A stretch of DNA of 64,000 nucleotides from Sphingobium sp. (GCA_022652485.1 JALCRK010000009.1:16047-80046), one strand, 5' to 3'. Numbered from the stretch's first letter, positions 52,576 to 62,792 are shown. The notes: generated by a model not told the origin, from the letters alone. A program made the numbers and translations.

Positions 52576-53688
52576 CTACACCCGCATCGGCATCAGCACA
52601 TAGAGCGCGGGCGAGCGGTCGTTTTCGCGGATGAGCGTGGGTGCGGCCTGATCGGCGAGGTGGAGTTCCACCACATCCCCCTCGACCTGCTGCAATATGT
52701 CGAGCAGATAGCGCGCGTTGAAGCCGATCTCGAAGCTGTCGGCGTTATAATCGCCCGGCACTTCCTCCGCCGCCGTGCCGTTTTCGGGGCTGGTAACGGA
52801 AAGCGTGATCTTGTCCCTATCCAGCGCCATCTTGACGGCGCGAGTCTTTTCCGTCGCGATGGTCGCGACGCGGTCCACGCCTTCCTCGAAGCTGCGCGGA
52901 TCGATGCGGAGCAGCTTGTCGTTCGCGGTGGGGATCACGCGGTTGTAATCCGGGAAGGTGCCGTCGATCAGCTTCGAGGTAAGAATCGCGTTGCCGATAC
53001 CGAAGCGGATCTTGCTCGCCGAGAGCGAGATTTCGACGCTGCCATCCACTTCGTCGAGCAGCTTGCGCAGCTCGCCGATGCATTTGCGCGGCACGATGAT
53101 GTCCGGCATCCCCTCGGCGCCATCGGGGCGCGGCACGGTGACGCGGGCGAGGCGGTGGCCATCGGTCGCGGCGGCTTTGAGCACCGGCTGCGGATCTTCC
53201 GAGACATGGAAGAAGATGCCGTTCAGATAATAGCGCGTCTCTTCGGTGGAGATCGCAAAGCGAGTCTTGTCGATGATCTGCTTCAGCGTCTCCGCCGGCA
53301 GCTCGAACTGGGTCGGCAGGTCGCCCTCGGCGATGATCGGGAAATCATCGCGCGGCAGGGTGGACAGGTTGAACTTGGCCCGGCCCGCCTGAATGAGCAT
53401 CTTGCCCTCGGCCGCTTCCAGCGACACCTGGCTACCCTCGGGCAGCTTGCGGGCGATGTCGAACAAGGTGTGCGCGGAAATCGTTGTCGATCCCGGCGTC
53501 TCGACCTGGGCCTGCACCTGCTCCACCACCTGAAGATCAAGGTCTGTCGCCATCAGGCGGATCGTGCCGCTCGCCGCCGCCTCGATCAGGACGTTGGAAA
53601 GAATGGGGATAGTGTTGCGCCGCTCGACCACCGACTGGACGTGGCTCAGGCTCTTGAGCAGCGTTGCGCGTTCGATGGTTGCCTTCAT
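52576..53688 (-). CDS. dnaN: DNA polymerase III sliding clamp beta
   Basis: 370 residues from MKATIERATLLKSLSHVQSV. The three-domain clamp fold shows IPILSNVLIEA, TTISAHTLFDIARKLP, RYYLNGIFF, DGHRLARV, and the C-terminal YVLMPMRV. It encircles DNA and gives polymerase III processivity. The ATG at 53688 has AGGGA upstream; the longer frame start has no clamp similarity. dnaA is not in the window, so dnaN is away from the usual dnaA-dnaN locus, as in many alphaproteobacteria. Confidence 0.97.
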   Translation of the reverse strand: MKATIERATLLKSLSHVQSVVERRNTIPILSNVLIEAAASGTIRLMATDLDLQVVEQVQAQVETPGSTTISAHTLFDIARKLPEGSQVSLEAAEGKMLIQAGRAKFNLSTLPRDDFPIIAEGDLPTQFELPAETLKQIIDKTRFAISTEETRYYLNGIFFHVSEDPQPVLKAAATDGHRLARVTVPRPDGAEGMPDIIVPRKCIGELRKLLDEVDGSVEISLSASKIRFGIGNAILTSKLIDGTFPDYNRVIPTANDKLLRIDPRSFEEGVDRVATIATEKTRAVKMALDRDKITLSVTSPENGTAAEEVPGDYNADSFEIGFNARYLLDILQQVEGDVVELHLADQAAPTLIRENDRSPALYVLMPMRV

Positions 53689-53848
53689 TCCCTGTTCCCG
53701 CTCTTCTTCTCTGCGTCCGGGCGGACACCCCCGCCCCCTTAAACCGGACATCCTTCATTACCGACTATGCGGCGCATCGCAAGCGGCGCGGCGCACGCGG
53801 GCGCACTATTTCTTGCAAATGCCGCCGCCTTGGGCTTTGCATGTACCC

Positions 53849-54340
53849 ATGAAGCGCGTGGTTACGGGATTTGTGGTGGCGGGGCTGATGGCGAGCCCGG
53901 CAAAGGCGCGCGATTCGCTCGGCGTGTTCGGCGGATGGGGTGCGTTTCGCGACACCGCTGGTCCACGCTGCTACGCCATTGCAGAGCCGAGCCGCACCAG
54001 CGCGGGCAAGGCCGACTGGCGGGCCTTCGCCTCTGTCGGCACCTGGCCGAGGAGCCATGTGCGCGGGCAGCTCCACATCCGCCTGAGCCGCCCGCTCCCG
54101 CCGGGCACCAAAGCCTATCTCAGCATTGGTGAGCGGCGATTCGCGCTCGTTTCCGGCAAGGCGGACGCCTGGGCGCAGGACGCGCGGATGGATGCCGCCA
54201 TCATCGCCGCCATGCGCTCCGCCACGACGATGAGCATCGAGAGCAGCGCCACGAACGGGCGGCCCTTTTCCGACCTGTATGAACTGAAGGGCGCAGCCAC
54301 CGCGATGGACGCAGCAGCCCTCGGTTGCTCGAACGCCTGA
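53849..54340 (+). CDS. Invasion-associated locus B (IalB)-like exported protein
   Basis: 163 residues from MKRVVTGFVVAGLMASPAKA, a signal peptide. The mature part resembles IalB family proteins: LGVFGGWGAFRDTAGPRCYA with a Cys, then GERRFALVSGKADAWAQDA and TNGRPFSDLYELKGAATAMD, ending in ALGC. A Cys pair may form a disulphide. The role outside pathogens is unknown. Its TGATG overlaps the transporter start by 1 base, so the two are coupled. It is divergent from dnaN. Confidence 0.82.
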   Translation: MKRVVTGFVVAGLMASPAKARDSLGVFGGWGAFRDTAGPRCYAIAEPSRTSAGKADWRAFASVGTWPRSHVRGQLHIRLSRPLPPGTKAYLSIGERRFALVSGKADAWAQDARMDAAIIAAMRSATTMSIESSATNGRPFSDLYELKGAATAMDAAALGCSNA

Positions 54341-55626
54341 TGGAGAAGGACCAGACCGCGCCTCCAGCCGCGCCGGAACGCAAGCGCAACCTGCTCAGCG
54401 TGCTCGGCCCCGGCCTCGTCACCGGTGCGGCGGACGATGACCCATCCGGCATCGGCACGCACAGCCAGGTGGGCGCGCAGTTCGGCTATAGCCTTTCCTG
54501 GACCTTCGTGCTGAGCTTTCCGCTGATGGTCGCGATCCAGATGGTCGCGGCGGAGATCGGGCGGGTGACGGGTGCGGGCATCGCGCGCAACCTGCGGCGC
54601 CATTATCCCCGCCCGCTTCTCCACAGCATGGTCGGTCTGTTGCTCGTCGCCAACATCATCAATCTGGGCGCGGATCTCTCGGCGATGGGCGCCGCTTTGC
54701 AACTGCTGATTGGCGGCAATACGGGCCTTTATACGCTGCTGTTCGGCATTGCCTGTGTGGTGCTGGAAATCTGGCTCAGCTATCCGCGCTACGCCTCGAT
54801 CCTCAAATGGACGACGCTGTCGCTGTTCACCTATATCGCGGTGGTGATGGTTGCGCAGGTGCCGTGGGGCGAGGCGCTCACCGCGCTGGTGGTGCCCGAT
54901 GTCGAGTGGAGCGCCGCCTACATGACCGCGCTGGTCGCGATCCTCGGCACGACGATCAGCCCCTATCTCTTCTTCTGGCAGGCTGGGCAGGAGATCGAGG
55001 AGCAGCATCGCCGCCACGCGAAGCCGCTGTGCATCACGCCCAGGCAAGCCGGACCGGAGCTGAAGCGCATCCGCATCGACACTCTGACCGGCATGGCGTT
55101 CAGCACCCTCGTCTCGCTCGCCATCGTCTATGCGACAGCGGCGACACTCCACGCCCACGGCATCCGCGATATCGAGACCTCGGCCCAGGCGGCGCTGGCG
55201 CTGCGGCCGATCGCGGGGGACATGGCGTTCGCGCTGTTCGCTCTGGGGATCATCGGGACGGGTCTGCTTGCGGTGCCGGTGCTCGCGGGGAGCGCCGCTT
55301 ATGCGGTAACGGAAATGGCGGGACAGGCGGGCAGCCTCGATGCGAAGCCCCTCTCCGCCAAACTGTTTTACGGCACCATCGCGGTGACGACGCTCGCGGG
55401 AGCCTCGCTCAATGTCATCGGTATCGATCCGGTGAAGGCGCTCTATTGGGCGGCGGTGGTGAACGGGGTGCTCGCCGTGCCGCTGATGGCGGTGATGATG
55501 CTGATCGTGCGCAACCCGCGCGCGATGGGGCGGCTGACGCTGGGGCGCCGGGATAGCGCGCTCGGCTGGGCCGCGACCGGAGTGATGGCGCTCGCGACGG
55601 CGCTGTTTTTCGCGTTTCAGCTCTAA
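54340..55626 (+). CDS. NRAMP-family divalent metal transporter, non-canonical motifs
   Basis: 428 residues from [12 protein letters not shown], overlapping the upstream stop by 1 base. About 11 TM helices. The TM1 motif reads [13 protein letters not shown] rather than the classical DPGN, and TM6 has [11 protein letters not shown] instead of MPHN with its Met. This points to an NRAMP-related subfamily with altered metal selectivity, possibly magnesium rather than manganese or iron. Selectivity is not proven here. The coupling to an IalB-like gene is unusual. Confidence 0.85.
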   Translation: MEKDQTAPPAAPERKRNLLSVLGPGLVTGAADDDPSGIGTHSQVGAQFGYSLSWTFVLSFPLMVAIQMVAAEIGRVTGAGIARNLRRHYPRPLLHSMVGLLLVANIINLGADLSAMGAALQLLIGGNTGLYTLLFGIACVVLEIWLSYPRYASILKWTTLSLFTYIAVVMVAQVPWGEALTALVVPDVEWSAAYMTALVAILGTTISPYLFFWQAGQEIEEQHRRHAKPLCITPRQAGPELKRIRIDTLTGMAFSTLVSLAIVYATAATLHAHGIRDIETSAQAALALRPIAGDMAFALFALGIIGTGLLAVPVLAGSAAYAVTEMAGQAGSLDAKPLSAKLFYGTIAVTTLAGASLNVIGIDPVKALYWAAVVNGVLAVPLMAVMMLIVRNPRAMGRLTLGRRDSALGWAATGVMALATALFFAFQL

Positions 55627-55676
55627 TCACACCGAGGGCTGGCTCTTTCGACCAAGCCGCACTATATCGCGCCTCC

Positions 55677-56918
55677 ATGCAGATCCCCGGACATATCGAC
55701 CCCGTGCCCGTGCCGCGCGCCATCACCCCGCGCGAGGATGGGCGCGTCGACCTGCTCGGCCTGTCGCGGGAGCAGATCCGCGCGGAGCTGGAAACGGCGG
55801 GGCTGGACGCCAAGCAGGCGAAGTTGCGCGCCAAGCAGATCTTCCACTGGCTCTATCATCGCGGCGTGACGGATTTCGACGCAATGACGGACATTGCGAA
55901 GGCGCAGCGGCCGTTCTTTGCCGAGAGGTTCGTCATCGGCCGCCCGCAAGTGGTGGAGGCGCAGGTCTCCTCGGACGGGACACGCAAATGGCTGCTCCGC
56001 TCCGACGACGGGCAGGATTACGAGATGGTGTTCATCCCCGACGCGGACCGGGGCACGCTGTGCGTCTCAAGCCAGGTCGGCTGCACCCTGAACTGCCGTT
56101 TCTGCCACACCGGCACGATGCGGCTGGTACGCAACCTGACGCCGGGCGAGATCGTCGGGCAGGTGATGCTGGCGCGCGATGCGCTGGGCGAATGGCCGCG
56201 CGGATCGATGGCCTCAATGAGCGACGACGAGAACGAGGACGACGACGCGCCGCAATACAGCCCCGATGGGCGGATGCTCACCAACATCGTGATGATGGGC
56301 ATGGGCGAGCCGCTCTATAATTTCGAGAATGTGCGCGACGCGCTGAAAGTGGTGATGGATGGCGACGGCCTTGCCCTCTCCAAGCGGCGCATCACCCTCT
56401 CCACCTCCGGCGTGGTGCCGATGATGGCGCGCGCGGGCGAGGAGATCGGCGTCAACCTTGCGGTCTCGCTCCACGCTGTCAGCAAGGATATTCGCGACGA
56501 GATCGTGCCGATCAACCGCAAATACGGCATCGAGGAGCTGCTCTCCGCCTGCGCCGCCTATCCCGGCGCGAACAATGCCCGGCGCATCACCTTCGAATAT
56601 GTGATGCTGAAGGACAAGAACGACAGCGACGAGGATGCGCGCGAGCTGGTGCGGCTCATCAAGAAATACAAGCTGCCCGCAAAGGTGAACCTGATCCCGT
56701 TCAACCCCTGGCCGGGCGCGATTTACGAATGCTCAAGCCCGGAACGGGTGAAGCGGTTCTCGGACATCATCTTCGAGGCGGGCATTTCCGCCCCGGTGCG
56801 GACCCCCAGAGGGCGCGATATCGCGGCGGCGTGCGGACAGCTGAAGACGCAGGCGCAGAAGCTGAGCCGCGCCGAGCTGGACCGGCTGGCCGAGGAGAAG
56901 CAGGCGGCGCTTGGTTGA
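55677..56918 (+). CDS. rlmN: Dual-specificity RNA methyltransferase RlmN
   Basis: 413 residues of a radical SAM enzyme that makes C2-methyladenosine in 23S rRNA and some tRNAs. The cluster motif is [13 protein letters not shown] (CxxxCxxC). [29 protein letters not shown] and [18 protein letters not shown] (the second catalytic Cys) are present. A short acidic insert ([13 protein letters not shown]) lies around residues 180-193. The last 8 bases overlap the TTG start of the downstream permease. Confidence 0.96.
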   Translation: MQIPGHIDPVPVPRAITPREDGRVDLLGLSREQIRAELETAGLDAKQAKLRAKQIFHWLYHRGVTDFDAMTDIAKAQRPFFAERFVIGRPQVVEAQVSSDGTRKWLLRSDDGQDYEMVFIPDADRGTLCVSSQVGCTLNCRFCHTGTMRLVRNLTPGEIVGQVMLARDALGEWPRGSMASMSDDENEDDDAPQYSPDGRMLTNIVMMGMGEPLYNFENVRDALKVVMDGDGLALSKRRITLSTSGVVPMMARAGEEIGVNLAVSLHAVSKDIRDEIVPINRKYGIEELLSACAAYPGANNARRITFEYVMLKDKNDSDEDARELVRLIKKYKLPAKVNLIPFNPWPGAIYECSSPERVKRFSDIIFEAGISAPVRTPRGRDIAAACGQLKTQAQKLSRAELDRLAEEKQAALG

Positions 56919-57672
56919 TCTGCTGACAGGAAGCCTCTTCGCGCTGCTTGCCGGGATGGTAGGCGGAGCGATGAACGCGCTCGCGGGCGGCGGCACCTTC
57001 GTAACCCTTCCGGCGCTTATCGCGCTCGGTCTACCCTCCAATATCGCCAACGCCACCTCGAATTTCGCGCTGCTGCCGGGAGCCTGCTCCAGCGCATGGG
57101 TCTACCGCCATGAACTGAGGCCGCTTGGGGGTGTCAGCGTCTGGGCGTTGACGTTCATCACCTTTGTCGGGGGGCTGGCAGGGGGAATATTGCTGGTAAT
57201 CACCCCGACCCATGTCTTCGACGTGTTGGTGCCGTGGCTATTGCTGTTCGCGTTCCTGGTCATGCTGTTCGGGCTCAGAGCCAGCCAGTGGCTGCACAGC
57301 CGCGTGACGATCGGACCACGGACCCTCGTCGTCGCGCAGGTTCTGCTCGGTGTCTATGGTGGCTATTTCGGCGGGGGCGTGGGCCTGATCATGACAGCGG
57401 TGTACGGACTGCTGGCGGCGGTAAGCGCGAGAGACATGCTCGCCCCCCGCACGCTGATGCTGGCAATGGCCAATCTTGCGGCGGGCGTTATCTTCCTGTG
57501 GTTCGACATGGTCGATTGGCGCACATGCCTGCCGATGCTGACAGGAGCGGTGCTCGGCGGGTGGATAGGCGCCCATGTCGGCAAGAAGCTGCCGCCGACG
57601 ATCGTGCGCCTGTGGACGCTGCTCGTTACCGCCATTACCACCGCGGTCTTCTTTGCCCGCGCCTACGGGTAG
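56911..57672 (+). CDS. TSUP (TauE/SafE) family permease
   Basis: 253 residues from a TTG overlapping the rlmN end. Seven to eight TM segments. The opening [20 protein letters not shown] and the second repeat [18 protein letters not shown] are the duplicated TSUP motifs. Family members move sulphur-containing or organic anions (sulphite, sulphoacetate, taurine). The substrate is not readable. It converges on hemA, with a hairpin between them. Confidence 0.88.
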   Translation: MVDLLTGSLFALLAGMVGGAMNALAGGGTFVTLPALIALGLPSNIANATSNFALLPGACSSAWVYRHELRPLGGVSVWALTFITFVGGLAGGILLVITPTHVFDVLVPWLLLFAFLVMLFGLRASQWLHSRVTIGPRTLVVAQVLLGVYGGYFGGGVGLIMTAVYGLLAAVSARDMLAPRTLMLAMANLAAGVIFLWFDMVDWRTCLPMLTGAVLGGWIGAHVGKKLPPTIVRLWTLLVTAITTAVFFARAYG

Positions 57673-57695
57673 CCGGCCCGGCGAGACATCAGAGC

Positions 57696-57719
57696 GAGCG
57701 CCGCGTTGCGCGGCGGCTC
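57696..57719. terminator. Bidirectional hairpin between TSUP gene and hemA
   Basis: GAGC-GCCGCG and CGCGGC-GGCTC pair around TTG. It is a compact GC-rich stem between convergent genes, without a clear U-run. Confidence 0.4.
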
Positions 57720-57723
57720 ACCC

Positions 57724-58947
57724 TCAAGCCGCCCTTTGCAGCTCCATCTCCATGCGGCTCCAAATTTCCACCAGCGCGCCCACCAGATTTACCATCATCG
57801 CCTCGGAATGTGCGGGGCCGGGGGTGAAGCGCAGGCGCTCTGTGCCGCGCGGCACGGTGGGGTAGTTGATCGGCTGCACATACACGCCATATTCGGCGAG
57901 CAATATGTCGCTGATCTTCTTGGCCTTGACCGGATCGCCGACCATCAGCGGCACGATGTGAGTGACGGAGGGCATCACCGGCAACCCGGCTTCCGCCATC
58001 AGGCGCTTCAGCGTCGCGGCGGCGGCCTGCTGCCCCTCACGCTCCTCGCTCGATTGCTTCAAATGCCGCACGGCCGCCAGCACGCCCGCAACCAGCACGG
58101 GGGAGAGCGATGTGGTGAAGATGAAGCCCGGCGCGTAGGAGCGGATGCAGTCGACGATCATCTTGTCCGCCGCGATATAGCCGCCCATCACGCCGAACGC
58201 CTTGCCTAGGGTCCCCTCGATGATGGTGACGCGGTTCGCAACATCATCGCGCTCGGTAATACCGCCACCGCGCGCGCCATACATGCCCACGGCGTGAACC
58301 TCGTCGCAATAGGTGAGCGCGTTGAACTCGTCGGCAAGGTCGCAGAAAGCCGCGATCGGCGCGACGTCGCCGTCCATCGAATAGACGCTCTCGAAAGCGA
58401 TCAGCTTGGGGCATTCCGGGTCTTCCGCTGCCAGAAGCTCGCGCAGATGCTCGACATCATTATGACGGAACACGCGCTTTTCGCAGCCGGAATTGCGGAT
58501 ACCGGCGATCATGCTGGCGTGGTTCAGCTCATCGGAGAAGATGATGCAGCCGGGCAGCAGCTTGGCGAGCGTCGCCAGCGTCGCCTCGTTCGAGACATAG
58601 CCCGAGGTAAAGAGCAGCGCGCTCTCCTTGCCGTGCAGGTCGGCAAGCTCGGCTTCCAGATCGATATGATAATGGGTGTTGCCGCCGATATTGCGCGTAC
58701 CGCCGGAGCCCGCGCCGACATCGTGCAGCGCTTCCTCCATAGCAGCGACCACCTTGGGGTGCTGGCCCATCGCGAGATAATCGTTGGAACACCAGACGGT
58801 GATCGGCTTGGGGCCGTTATGCCCGTGGAAGCAGCGCGCATCCGGGAAGGAACCCCTGTTCCGCAGGATGTCGATGAAGACCCGATAGCGGCCTTCGGTA
58901 TGCAGCCGGTCAATCGCCTGGCTGAAAATATGCTTGTAGTTCGTCAT
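57724..58947 (-). CDS. hemA: 5-aminolevulinate synthase
   Basis: 407 residues of a PLP enzyme. It condenses succinyl-CoA and glycine to 5-aminolevulinate, the Shemin route to haem, which fits an alphaproteobacterium. Motifs are [52 protein letters not shown] and [14 protein letters not shown] with the PLP lysine. It belongs to the same alpha-oxoamine synthase family as spt. A haem-regulatory CP motif is not obvious. murI is upstream on the same strand, about 105 bases away. Confidence 0.96.
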   Translation of the reverse strand: MTNYKHIFSQAIDRLHTEGRYRVFIDILRNRGSFPDARCFHGHNGPKPITVWCSNDYLAMGQHPKVVAAMEEALHDVGAGSGGTRNIGGNTHYHIDLEAELADLHGKESALLFTSGYVSNEATLATLAKLLPGCIIFSDELNHASMIAGIRNSGCEKRVFRHNDVEHLRELLAAEDPECPKLIAFESVYSMDGDVAPIAAFCDLADEFNALTYCDEVHAVGMYGARGGGITERDDVANRVTIIEGTLGKAFGVMGGYIAADKMIVDCIRSYAPGFIFTTSLSPVLVAGVLAAVRHLKQSSEEREGQQAAAATLKRLMAEAGLPVMPSVTHIVPLMVGDPVKAKKISDILLAEYGVYVQPINYPTVPRGTERLRFTPGPAHSEAMMVNLVGALVEIWSRMEMELQRAA

Positions 58948-59051
58948 GTCCCGCGTCGCCGACCCCTTGATGCCGCATCGCCCTTGGCCGCCCCTTTAGC
59001 GTGGGGCACATGCCATTGCCAGCGATAATAGCTCGCATCTATTTATAGACC

Positions 59052-59080
59052 ATTATAGGGCATTGATCTGCGTCAAGCCA
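59052..59080 (-). promoter_or_regulatory. Candidate hemA promoter
   Basis: On the minus strand TATAAT (59057-59052) is a perfect -10, with TGGCTT 17 bases upstream and TTGACG closer, at a non-optimal 13-base spacing. It overlaps the end of murI, ~105 bases before the hemA start. The local DNA is A/T-rich (CTATTTATAG). Confidence 0.35.
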
Positions 59081-59877
59081 TAAGACTTTAGCGCGGGTTG
59101 CAAGGCCTCGACATCCGGATCCATGCGGGTGAAGACGGCGCTTCCGGGCGCGGGGTTTTGAGGCCAGGGTGCCTCGCCGTTCAAGAAGGCGATGCGCCGC
59201 GCGATCCCCTCGCCGCCATGCAGGAAGGCGAGCGGCCGGGTGCCGAGTTCCTGCGCCGCCGCCTCCAGCTCCTGCTGCACCAGCGGAAAGTGCGTGCAGG
59301 CGAGCACGACGCTGTCCATCTCCTCCCCCCGCGGCTGGTCGAGCAAACCCGCCAGCGCATCGCGCGCCACGGCCGGATTGAGCGCCTCGCCGCGCAACTT
59401 CGCCTCGGCGAGCGCCACCAGCGCCGCGCTCCCATGCCGCAGCACCGTGCAATCCGCGCCATGCTCGGCCGCCAACCGGTCGACATAGGGCTGGCGCACG
59501 GTCGCCTCGGTGCCGAGCACGCCGATGACCCGTGTCCTGGAGGAAAGCGCGGCGGGCTTGATCGCCGGGACGGTACCCACGACCGGAATATCGAGAGCCG
59601 CCCGCACGAACGACAGCGCGATCGTGGACGCCGTGTTGCAAGCGATGACGGCGATGCGCGGGCGATAGCGCTCCACCAGCCGCCCGAGCAGCGCGGGCAC
59701 GCGGGCCGCGATCTCCGCCTCGCTCTTGGTGCCGTAAGGATAGCCCGCCCGGTCCGCCGCATAGACGACGGGCATATGCGGCAGCAGCTTTTGCGCGGGC
59801 GCCAGGATCGAGAGGCCGCCGACACCGGAATCGAAAAACAGGACAGGCGCGTCCTTATGCTCATGATCGGCGGTCAT
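59053..59877 (-). CDS. murI: Glutamate racemase
   Basis: 274 residues from MTADHEHKDAPVLFFDSGVG. Both catalytic Cys are visible, in IACNTASTIAL and LACTHFPLVQQ. FFDSGVGGLSI is the N-terminal Asp/Ser motif. It makes D-glutamate for peptidoglycan in the cytoplasm. The ATG at 59877 is preferred over an upstream ATG (59913) in a basic stretch without family similarity. It precedes hemA on the same strand but the genes are probably separately controlled. Confidence 0.95.
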   Translation of the reverse strand: MTADHEHKDAPVLFFDSGVGGLSILAPAQKLLPHMPVVYAADRAGYPYGTKSEAEIAARVPALLGRLVERYRPRIAVIACNTASTIALSFVRAALDIPVVGTVPAIKPAALSSRTRVIGVLGTEATVRQPYVDRLAAEHGADCTVLRHGSAALVALAEAKLRGEALNPAVARDALAGLLDQPRGEEMDSVVLACTHFPLVQQELEAAAQELGTRPLAFLHGGEGIARRIAFLNGEAPWPQNPAPGSAVFTRMDPDVEALQPALKSYGLTQINAL

Positions 59878-60003
59878 GCCCGCCTGTCTCTCCGTTCGTC
59901 GCCGCCAAGTCAAGCCAGCCGCATCTTGTATCGGCCATGCAACGCCCGTAGGCTGCGCGCGTTACACCGCTCTTGAACCGTTTTCCATCGACAGGAACAG
60001 TGC

Positions 60004-61248
60004 ATGGCCGTGATAGACCGTTTCCTCGAACGCCTGATCAAGCGTGGCACCCTCACGCTGATCCGCCCCGACGGATCGAGCCGGACCTTCGGCGTGGCGG
60101 ACCCGGCGTTCCCCGATGTCACCATGCGCTTTGCCGATGCCGGGGTCGGGCGCGATATCGTGCTGCATCCCCGGCTCGGGCTTGCCGAAGCCTATATGGA
60201 TGGCCGGGTGACGATAGACTGCGATGATATCATGGGCCTCGTCTCGCTCGCGCGCAGCAACGCGCCGTGGGAGAAGAAGGGCAGCCTCGATGGCGCTGCC
60301 CCGCTCAGGGCGCTGTTCAAGGCGCTGTTCAAGAAGATTTCGCGCCGTCTCGACCAGATCAACCTGCGCGCCGCCTCGAAGGCGAATGTCGCGCATCATT
60401 ACGATTTGTCCGGTGCGCTCTATGACCTGTTCCTGGACAAGGACCGCCAATATAGCTGCGCCTATTGGGACGGGGATCATCAGGATCTCGATCGGGCGCA
60501 AGGCGACAAGAAGGCGCACATCGCAGCCAAGCTCGCGCTCGAACCCGGCATGAAGGTGCTCGATATCGGCTGCGGCTGGGGCGGCATGGCGCTCTATCTC
60601 CACCAGAAATGCGGGGTGGACGTGACCGGGATCACGCTCTCCGAGGAGCAGCTCGGCGTTGCGCGTGCCCGAGCGGCGGATGCGGGCGTGGCGGATCATG
60701 TGCGCTTCGAGCTGATCGATTATCGCGACATCCGGGGCAGCTTCGACCGCATCGTCTCGGTCGGCATGTTCGAGCATGTCGGCGCACCCTATTTCAAGGA
60801 GTTCTTCCGCTGCTGTCATAATCTGCTCACTCCGCAAGGCGTGATGCTGCTCCACACCATCGGCCGTATGGGCGGGCCGGGCAGCACCGACGCCTTCACG
60901 CGGAAATATATCTTCCCCGGCGGCTACATCCCCGCGCTGTCCGAGATCGTGCAGGCGAGTGAGCCCAACCGGCTGATGGTGACGGATGTCGAGGCGCTGC
61001 GGCTCCATTATGGGCGCACCTGCCGCGCCTGGTATGAGCGGGCGCAGGCCAGACGCGCCGAGATCGAGGCGCTCTATGATGCGCGCTTCTTCCGCATGTG
61101 GACCCTGTATCTGGCCGGCGCCGCCACCGTGTTCGAACATGGCGGGATGCTGGTCTATCAGATACAATATGCGCGCGACCGGCGGGCCTTGCCGATCACG
61201 CGCGATTATATGATTGAGGCGGAAAAGGCGCTGCGCGGTTCCAGCTGA
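60004..61248 (+). CDS. cfa: Cyclopropane-fatty-acyl-phospholipid synthase
   Basis: 414 residues. The SAM motif is VLDIGCGWGGMALYLHQK, followed by GITLSEEQLGVARARA and VSVGMFEHVGAPYFKEFF, with the C-terminal YQIQYARDRRALPITRDY segment. The N-terminal lipid-binding region is shortened but present. It adds a methylene bridge to double bonds in membrane acyl chains. In sphingomonads a cyclopropane sphingoid base is known, so this enzyme could act there too, which is speculation. Confidence 0.95.
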   Translation: MAVIDRFLERLIKRGTLTLIRPDGSSRTFGVADPAFPDVTMRFADAGVGRDIVLHPRLGLAEAYMDGRVTIDCDDIMGLVSLARSNAPWEKKGSLDGAAPLRALFKALFKKISRRLDQINLRAASKANVAHHYDLSGALYDLFLDKDRQYSCAYWDGDHQDLDRAQGDKKAHIAAKLALEPGMKVLDIGCGWGGMALYLHQKCGVDVTGITLSEEQLGVARARAADAGVADHVRFELIDYRDIRGSFDRIVSVGMFEHVGAPYFKEFFRCCHNLLTPQGVMLLHTIGRMGGPGSTDAFTRKYIFPGGYIPALSEIVQASEPNRLMVTDVEALRLHYGRTCRAWYERAQARRAEIEALYDARFFRMWTLYLAGAATVFEHGGMLVYQIQYARDRRALPITRDYMIEAEKALRGSS

Positions 61249-61346
61249 ATTTCCCTTACCCGTTCGCTTCGAGCGCAATCGAGAAGCCGTCAGCCGGTGT
61301 CTCGATTACGCTCGGCAGGAACGGGCTCGACACGAACGGGTCCGGA

Positions 61347-61994
61347 TCAGGAGCCGCCGGGCGTACCCTTCCACTCCTTCATCCGCGCCTTCATAAAGTT
61401 GAGGCGTTCCCCGGCAGTGACGGTGCCGTTCTTGTCCGCATCCATCGCGGTGAAATGCGTGTTCGCCGCCTTCAGCGCCTCGGCGAGCGTGACCTTGCCG
61501 TCGTTGTTGGCGTCCGCCTTGTCAAACATCCGCTCGCCCATCTTCATGCCCATCTTCATATCCATGTCGCCGTGCATCATCGGGGGCGGCGGAGGCGCGG
61601 GAGGGGTCGCGCCGCCAGCGGCGGGCGGAGCGGGAGGCGGCGGCGGCATGTCGCCATGCCCGCCCATGCCCATGTGGCCTTCCATCGCCTGATGCGCGGC
61701 GACGAACTCGTCATGGCTGATCGAGCCATCGGCATTCTTGTCCATCGCCTTGAAATGATCCTCGATGCGGTCCTCCCGGCGCTCGTCCATCCGGGATTTC
61801 ATCTCGTCCTGCGTCACGACGCCATCCTTGTTGGCGTCTGCCCCGGCGAACATCTCCTTCACCTTGGCTTCCATCTGGGCGCGGGTCATGTCCGGCATCA
61901 TCATCGGCATCTTGCCGTGAGAATGCGCATAGAGCGCAATCGCGGGCACCGCGAGCAAGGCGGCGGCACCGGCGCCGAGCAGAATCTTCTTCAT
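61347..61994 (-). CDS. EF-hand protein with Met/His-rich linker
   Basis: 215 residues from MKKILLGAGAAALLAVPAIA, a signal peptide. Four EF-hand loops are readable: DANKDGVVTQDE, DKNADGSISHDE, DANNDGKVTLAE and DADKNGTVTAGE, each with the D-x-D/N-x-D/N-G pattern. Between the second and third hands is a Pro-rich, Met/His-rich linker (MGMGGHGDMPPPPP, then MMHGDMDMKMGMKMGERM). It is likely a periplasmic calcium (or other metal) binder. GGGAGAAA precedes the start. It is divergent from the TetR regulator. Confidence 0.9.
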   Translation of the reverse strand: MKKILLGAGAAALLAVPAIALYAHSHGKMPMMMPDMTRAQMEAKVKEMFAGADANKDGVVTQDEMKSRMDERREDRIEDHFKAMDKNADGSISHDEFVAAHQAMEGHMGMGGHGDMPPPPPAPPAAGGATPPAPPPPPMMHGDMDMKMGMKMGERMFDKADANNDGKVTLAEALKAANTHFTAMDADKNGTVTAGERLNFMKARMKEWKGTPGGS

Positions 61995-62101
61995 TGGGTT
62001 TCTCCCGAGAGATTGGACTGATGACCGCCTGATACGCCCCGCCGCCTGCATGGGCGATGAATGGCCTCCGTGGCGCCTTCAAGAAATGCTGGCACCGGTT
62101 A

Positions 62102-62117
62102 ACCATTTCTGTATGGT
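62102..62117. promoter_or_regulatory. Candidate TetR operator
   Basis: ACCAT-TTCTGT-ATGGT is a 16-base inverted repeat ending 8 bases before the TetR start. It lies in the 131-base spacer between the divergent EF-hand and TetR genes, where an auto-repressor would bind. The TTAACCAT beside it also resembles a CtrA half site. Confidence 0.45.
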
Positions 62118-62125
62118 CTCGCGCG

Positions 62126-62782
62126 ATGAGCGAAACCGCCTCCCCGCCAGACCTCGCCCCCGTGGCGGCCGCCCCGCGCGGCAGGGGCAGGCCGCGCCAG
62201 TTCGACATCGACCGCGCGATGAAGAGCGCTGCCGCATTGTTCCATGCGCGGGGCTATGACCGGGTGACGCTCAACGACCTCACCGGCGCGATCGGCATCA
62301 ATCCGCCCAGCTTCTATGCCGCATTCGGTAACAAGGCGCTGCTCTTCATCCGCATTGCCGACAGCTATTCCAACGAATGGATCGGGCAGGTGCGCACAGC
62401 ATTCGAGGAGGAACCGAGCCTCGCCGACGCGCTCGAAAGCATCGTCCTCAGCGCTGCGCGACGCTTTGCCTGGCGCGAGGACGAGAGCGACGAAGGCAGC
62501 AGGCGCGGCCGAGGCGGCTGCCTCATCCTGGAGGCCGCCAGCAACTGCTCGGACGCGGGCATCACCGCGCATCTGCGCAAGGCGCGCCTCTCCATCGCCG
62601 CCGCACTCTATCGGGGTATTTCCCGCACCGCGCCGGAGCGGGTGGTGGAGCTGACCGACCATGTGATGACCCTGCTGGTCGGCTTTTCCGCTATGGGGCG
62701 GGATGGCGTCGGGCAGGACCGGCTGATGGCGGTGGCGAGCCGCACGGTTCAGTCCTTGTGCGAAAGCGGACTTCGGGACTAA
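62126..62782 (+). CDS. TetR/AcrR family regulator
   Basis: 218 residues from MSETASPPDLAPVAAAP. The N-terminal HTH is MKSAAALFHARGYDRVTLND followed by AIGINPPSFYAAFGNK, and the rest is a ligand-binding helical domain. The SFYAAFGNKALLF pattern is typical of the YxAFGxK subclass. The GDT1-type exporter starts 10 bases after the stop, so it is the likely target together with the regulator's own promoter. The ligand is unknown. Confidence 0.9.
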   Translation: MSETASPPDLAPVAAAPRGRGRPRQFDIDRAMKSAAALFHARGYDRVTLNDLTGAIGINPPSFYAAFGNKALLFIRIADSYSNEWIGQVRTAFEEEPSLADALESIVLSAARRFAWREDESDEGSRRGRGGCLILEAASNCSDAGITAHLRKARLSIAAALYRGISRTAPERVVELTDHVMTLLVGFSAMGRDGVGQDRLMAVASRTVQSLCESGLRD

Positions 62783-62792
62783 CGGGCTTTTC

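Noticed and set aside
62783..62792. A manganese (yybP-ykoY) riboswitch before the GDT1-type exporter
   Set aside because: The gap to the upstream TetR gene is only 10 bases, far too short for that structure.
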